Assembly (NCBI GenBank): GCA_002255365.1
Contig: NCBI01000005.1
Location: 1 to 64,000 of the forward strand
Direction: 5' to 3'
Source of the DNA: Chromatiales bacterium 21-64-14
GTDB lineage: Bacteria; Pseudomonadota; Gammaproteobacteria; 21-64-14
Length of the DNA stretch: 64,000 nucleotides
Shown: one piece after another, positions 63,910-64,000 of the stretch
Position numbering within the stretch: the first letter of the stretch is position 1
Layout: every line of letters begins with the position of its first letter
Program-made: the position numbers and the translations under genes
Notes under the pieces: generated by a model
Seen by the model: the letters and a program-made list of their open reading frames with translations, nothing else
The model's database searches: none
Told to the model about the DNA's origin: nothing

Positions 63910-64000
63910 CGCTTTCATACGGGCCGTGGGGGATGGGGCCCTCTCCAGCACGAGCCTACATAAGGGATACCATCACCGAGTCTGGCCACACTGATGCCGG

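Overview
The window looks like a chromosomal segment from a GC-rich gammaproteobacterium. The order glyQ-glyS-(mazG-like)-gmhB-plsC-gyrB-dnaN-dnaA-rpmH-rnpA-yidD-yidC-mnmE is the classic gammaproteobacterial origin neighbourhood, similar to Pseudomonas. A complete System I cytochrome c maturation operon, a cytochrome c4, several sulfur-relay (TusA-type) genes and a DUF4124 gene between glnA and the ntrBC pair suggest a respiring, possibly sulfur-oxidising lineage (Acidiferrobacter or Ectothiorhodospiraceae-like). That placement is inference.

Layout. 1-2.4 kb: 3' part of an MshQ-like LamG protein. 2.5-7.9 kb: nitrogen regulation, ntrC-ntrB-DUF4124-glnA, with a sigma-54 promoter and two NtrC sites in front of glnA and another NtrC site in front of ntrB. 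7.9-11.2 kb: a cation diffusion facilitator, a PP-loop ATPase translationally coupled to a TusA-like protein, and an unknown protein. 11.5-25.6 kb: the replication-origin block. It has two parS-like sites between gyrB and dnaN, an AT-rich dnaA-dnaN gap with DnaA-box-like 9-mers, and no recF. 25.6-36.1 kb: accessory genes, including a MscS-type channel, a tusA-tetR operon with its own palindromic operator, an Slp lipoprotein followed by a frameshifted second copy, SseB-like, bactofilin, a methyltransferase-like protein, DedA, an orphan MbcA/ParS/Xre-type antitoxin, two small proteins and ribonuclease D. 36.2-43.8 kb: an ABC-2 exporter, a NodU/CmcH carbamoyltransferase and cobalamin-dependent methionine synthase MetH.

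44.1-51.3 kb: the overlapping ccmABCDEFGHI operon. 51.3-54.9 kb: a cobalamin riboswitch driving a BtuB-like receptor, TonB and a PduO-type adenosyltransferase, which fits the B12 need of MetH. 54.9-58.1 kb: pstS-pstC-pstA without pstB or phoU. 58.2-59.3 kb: two poorly characterised genes. 59.7-59.8 kb: a candidate small RNA made of four hairpins, three with C-rich loops, ending in a strong intrinsic terminator. 59.8-64.0 kb: engB, cytochrome c4, dsbA and an AlsS-type acetolactate synthase.

The features most worth follow-up are the C-rich-loop small RNA, the parS-for-recF arrangement at the origin, the PP-loop/TusA pair, the TetR operator over the tusA promoter, and the nodU-nodI-nodJ-like gene order. 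No rRNA, tRNA, CRISPR array, transposase or prophage was seen. All calls come from reading the sequence; no database search was run.
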